Assembly (NCBI RefSeq): GCF_036826855.1 | Contig: NZ_CP104578.1 | Span: 1,240,001-1,304,000, forward strand | Reading direction: 5' to 3' | DNA: 64,000 nt | Source: Streptomyces sp. SJL17-4 | GTDB lineage: Bacteria; Actinomycetota; Actinomycetes; Streptomycetales; Streptomycetaceae | Shown here: in pieces, positions 62,400-64,000 of the stretch | Position numbering within the stretch: position 1 is the stretch's first letter | Layout of the letters: each line of letters starts with the position of its first letter | Notes under the pieces: generated by a model | The model's input: only the letters and a program-made list of their open reading frames with translations | The model's database searches: none | What the model was told of the DNA's origin: nothing | Program-made: the position numbers and the translations under genes

Positions 62400-63266
62400 A
62401 TGGCTGCCGGGATACGCGGGATACGAGGACCACGTCCTGCCGGATCAGGGCTGACGCCTACCCCCGACCCCGCCGGGCTCGACGAGCACGGGAGCGACGA
62501 GAGGGACGGCGGCGAGTCCGCCAGACCGCCCCTCCTGCGCGAGCTCGCGCTCGTCACCGCGCTGTTCCTCGTCTACAAGTTCGGCCGGCTCTTCGCCAAC
62601 GGCCACGAGTCCCGCGCCTTCCGGAACGCCGACCGCGTCTGGGACGCCGAGCGCGCGGTCCACCTGCCGGGTGAGGGAACGATCCAGCAGCTGCTCCTGC
62701 ACGGCGAACCGCTGATCCGGGCCGCGAACACCTACTACGCGGCCGTGCACTTCCCGGCCACACTCGCCTTCCTCGTCTGGCTGTATCTGCGCCGCCCCGC
62801 CCACTACGTGTGGTCGCGTCGCGTCCTCGCGCTCCTCACCGGCGCCGCGCTCGCCCTGCACCTCCTGATGCCGCTCGCGCCGCCGCGGATGCTCGCCGCC
62901 AGCGGACTCGTGGACACCGCACGGGTCTACGGCCCCTCGGTGTACGGGGCGACGCCGGAGACCGACTCGATGGCCAACCAGTTCGCGGCCATGCCCTCAC
63001 TGCACTTCGGCTGGGCCCTGATGGTCGCGATCGGCCTGATCGCCGCCACCCGGTCCCGGTGGCGGGTCCTGTGGCTGCTGCACCCGCTGCTCACCCTGCT
63101 CGTCATCGTCGGCACCGCCAACCACTACTGGTTCGACGCGCTCGCCGCCGCCGCGCTGCTCGGTCTCGCCCTGCTCGCCGTCCGCGCCCCCGGCCGCCGG
63201 ACGGCGCCCCCACCCGTACCCCGTCAGGTCGGTACGGCCTCCCTCCCGGTCGGAGCCCTCCGATGA
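62400..63266 (+). CDS. PAP2-type membrane phosphatase
   Basis: A 288-residue membrane protein with about six hydrophobic segments and PAP2 phosphatase motifs: AAMPSLHFGWALMVAIGLIA (motif 2 with the catalytic His) and ANHYWFDALAAAALLG (motif 3). This subgroup resembles inositol-phosphorylceramide-synthase-like proteins of actinomycetes and acts on lipid phosphates at the membrane. It overlaps the next gene by ATGA and is probably controlled by the divergent TetR regulator. Confidence 0.8.
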   Translation: MAAGIRGIRGPRPAGSGLTPTPDPAGLDEHGSDERDGGESARPPLLRELALVTALFLVYKFGRLFANGHESRAFRNADRVWDAERAVHLPGEGTIQQLLLHGEPLIRAANTYYAAVHFPATLAFLVWLYLRRPAHYVWSRRVLALLTGAALALHLLMPLAPPRMLAASGLVDTARVYGPSVYGATPETDSMANQFAAMPSLHFGWALMVAIGLIAATRSRWRVLWLLHPLLTLLVIVGTANHYWFDALAAAALLGLALLAVRAPGRRTAPPPVPRQVGTASLPVGALR

Positions 63267-64000
63267 ACCCCGCCGCAGGCACCGTCGTCGCGGTGCTCCT
63301 CTCGCTCGTCTCCGCCGCCGGATACGCGCTCGCCGCCGTCGCGCAGTCCCGGCTCGCCGCCGCCTCCCCCGCCCAGGACGGGCGCGGGGCGCTGCGCGCA
63401 CTGCTCGCCCGCGGGCAGTGGTGGTCGGCGGTCGGCCTCAACGCCGCCGGAGCCCTCGCCCACGTGGCCGCCCTGCACTACGGGCCGCTGACGCTGGTCC
63501 AGCCGCTCGGCGCACTGACCTTGGTGGCGGCGCTGCCGCTCGGCGCGTACGCGGCCCGGCGCCGGGTGACCCGTACCGAGTGGCGCGGGGCGCTGTGGAC
63601 CCTGGCCGGTCTCGTCGGACTGGTCGCCGTGACGGGCCCCACCGAGCCCGGCGAGGCGCTCAGCCTGCGCGAATCCCTGGTCGTCGCCGCGGCGACGGCG
63701 CTCCTCATCGTCGCGCTCGCCTCGGGCCGGCACCGCCGCCACCCGGCCGAGGGGCAGGCCCCTCGCGGGCTCGGGCACGCCACGGCCTCCGGGATCGCCT
63801 CGGGCGTCGCCTCCGCGCTCACCCAGACGTTGACTGCCGCGTTCGCGCTCGAACTCCCGGGCGGCAAGCCGGCCTGGTGGCAGACCGCGCTCCTCGCGGT
63901 GCTGATCTCGGGCTTCGCGACGGGCGGGCTCCTGCTCTCCCAGGCCGCCTACCGGGGCGGCCTAGCGGCGCCGCTCGCCGTGGTCAACCTCTCCAACCCG
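63263..64000 (+). CDS. DMT-type membrane protein, cut by the window edge
   Basis: At least 246 residues with eight hydrophobic segments (VVAVLLSLVSAAGYALAAVA, LHYGPLTLVQPLGALTLVAA) in the pattern of EamA/DMT transporters. ATG 63263 overlaps the PAP2 stop. The C-terminus lies outside the window. Confidence 0.7.
   Translation, partial: MNPAAGTVVAVLLSLVSAAGYALAAVAQSRLAAASPAQDGRGALRALLARGQWWSAVGLNAAGALAHVAALHYGPLTLVQPLGALTLVAALPLGAYAARRRVTRTEWRGALWTLAGLVGLVAVTGPTEPGEALSLRESLVVAAATALLIVALASGRHRRHPAEGQAPRGLGHATASGIASGVASALTQTLTAAFALELPGGKPAWWQTALLAVLISGFATGGLLLSQAAYRGGLAAPLAVVNLSNP

Overview
The window is high-GC actinobacterial DNA and looks like Streptomyces: strongly G/C-biased third codon positions, several DUF317-family proteins, a PPOX/F420-type oxidoreductase and tRNA-Pro(GGG) flanked by ordinary chromosomal genes. 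From the left edge to about 60,143 it appears to be the right-hand part of an integrative and conjugative element (ICE). A tyrosine integrase with an overlapping excisionase-like gene (58,522-60,044) sits against the 3' end of an intact tRNA-Pro (60,143-60,216). The left end of the element lies outside the window.

Region 1 (1-30,235) is a nearly unbroken set of rightward genes: a ParB-like protein, many small paralogous proteins (four DUF317, three sharing an LPGxWT motif, several helical or GF-motif proteins), a MoxR-type ATPase with a VWA/HExxH partner, a relaxase-like protein without the HUH histidines, a VirD4/TraG-type coupling protein, a PP-loop protein joined to a C5-cytosine methyltransferase, and a DnaB-N-domain protein without helicase motor. 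Two properties mark this block. Many genes have a good Shine-Dalgarno sequence followed by CTG, ATT, ATC or TTG instead of ATG/GTG; at 17,809 and 25,069 the conserved domain lies upstream of any ATG, GTG or TTG. Most accessory proteins also end in a Pro/Ala-rich tail finishing in arginine, five of them in exactly R-S-R.

Region 2 (30,236-46,480 and its operon to 51,435) is stress cargo: lectin-LysM protein, two TerD, TerB, TatA, two GlsB-type proteins, an LCP protein, a BlaI-BlaI-M56 peptidase cassette, a thioredoxin-like lipoprotein, Spo0M, an ArsR-type regulator, a tandem universal stress protein and five CNNM/CorC (DUF21-CBS) proteins. Nine copies of the palindrome TCTACA-N4-TGTAGA stand upstream of its transcription units, so the island looks like one regulon. 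The BlaI/M56 cassette inside it is the natural candidate controller (inference).

Region 3 (51,436-58,341) carries a frameshifted nuclease-Excalibur gene, a cysteine-rich membrane protein, a voltage-gated-type ion channel, an exported HNH nuclease with a coupled small protein, a SulP transporter preceded by a carbonic-anhydrase stub, and about 0.9 kb without convincing genes. Right of the tRNA (60,217-64,000) is chromosome: DUF309, DUF488, a TetR regulator with a clear operator, a PAP2 membrane protein and a cut-off DMT-type membrane protein.

Several single-base frameshifts occur in Region 1 and in the nuclease gene. They may be assembly errors or genuine decay. All assignments are by eye from sequence; no database search was run.
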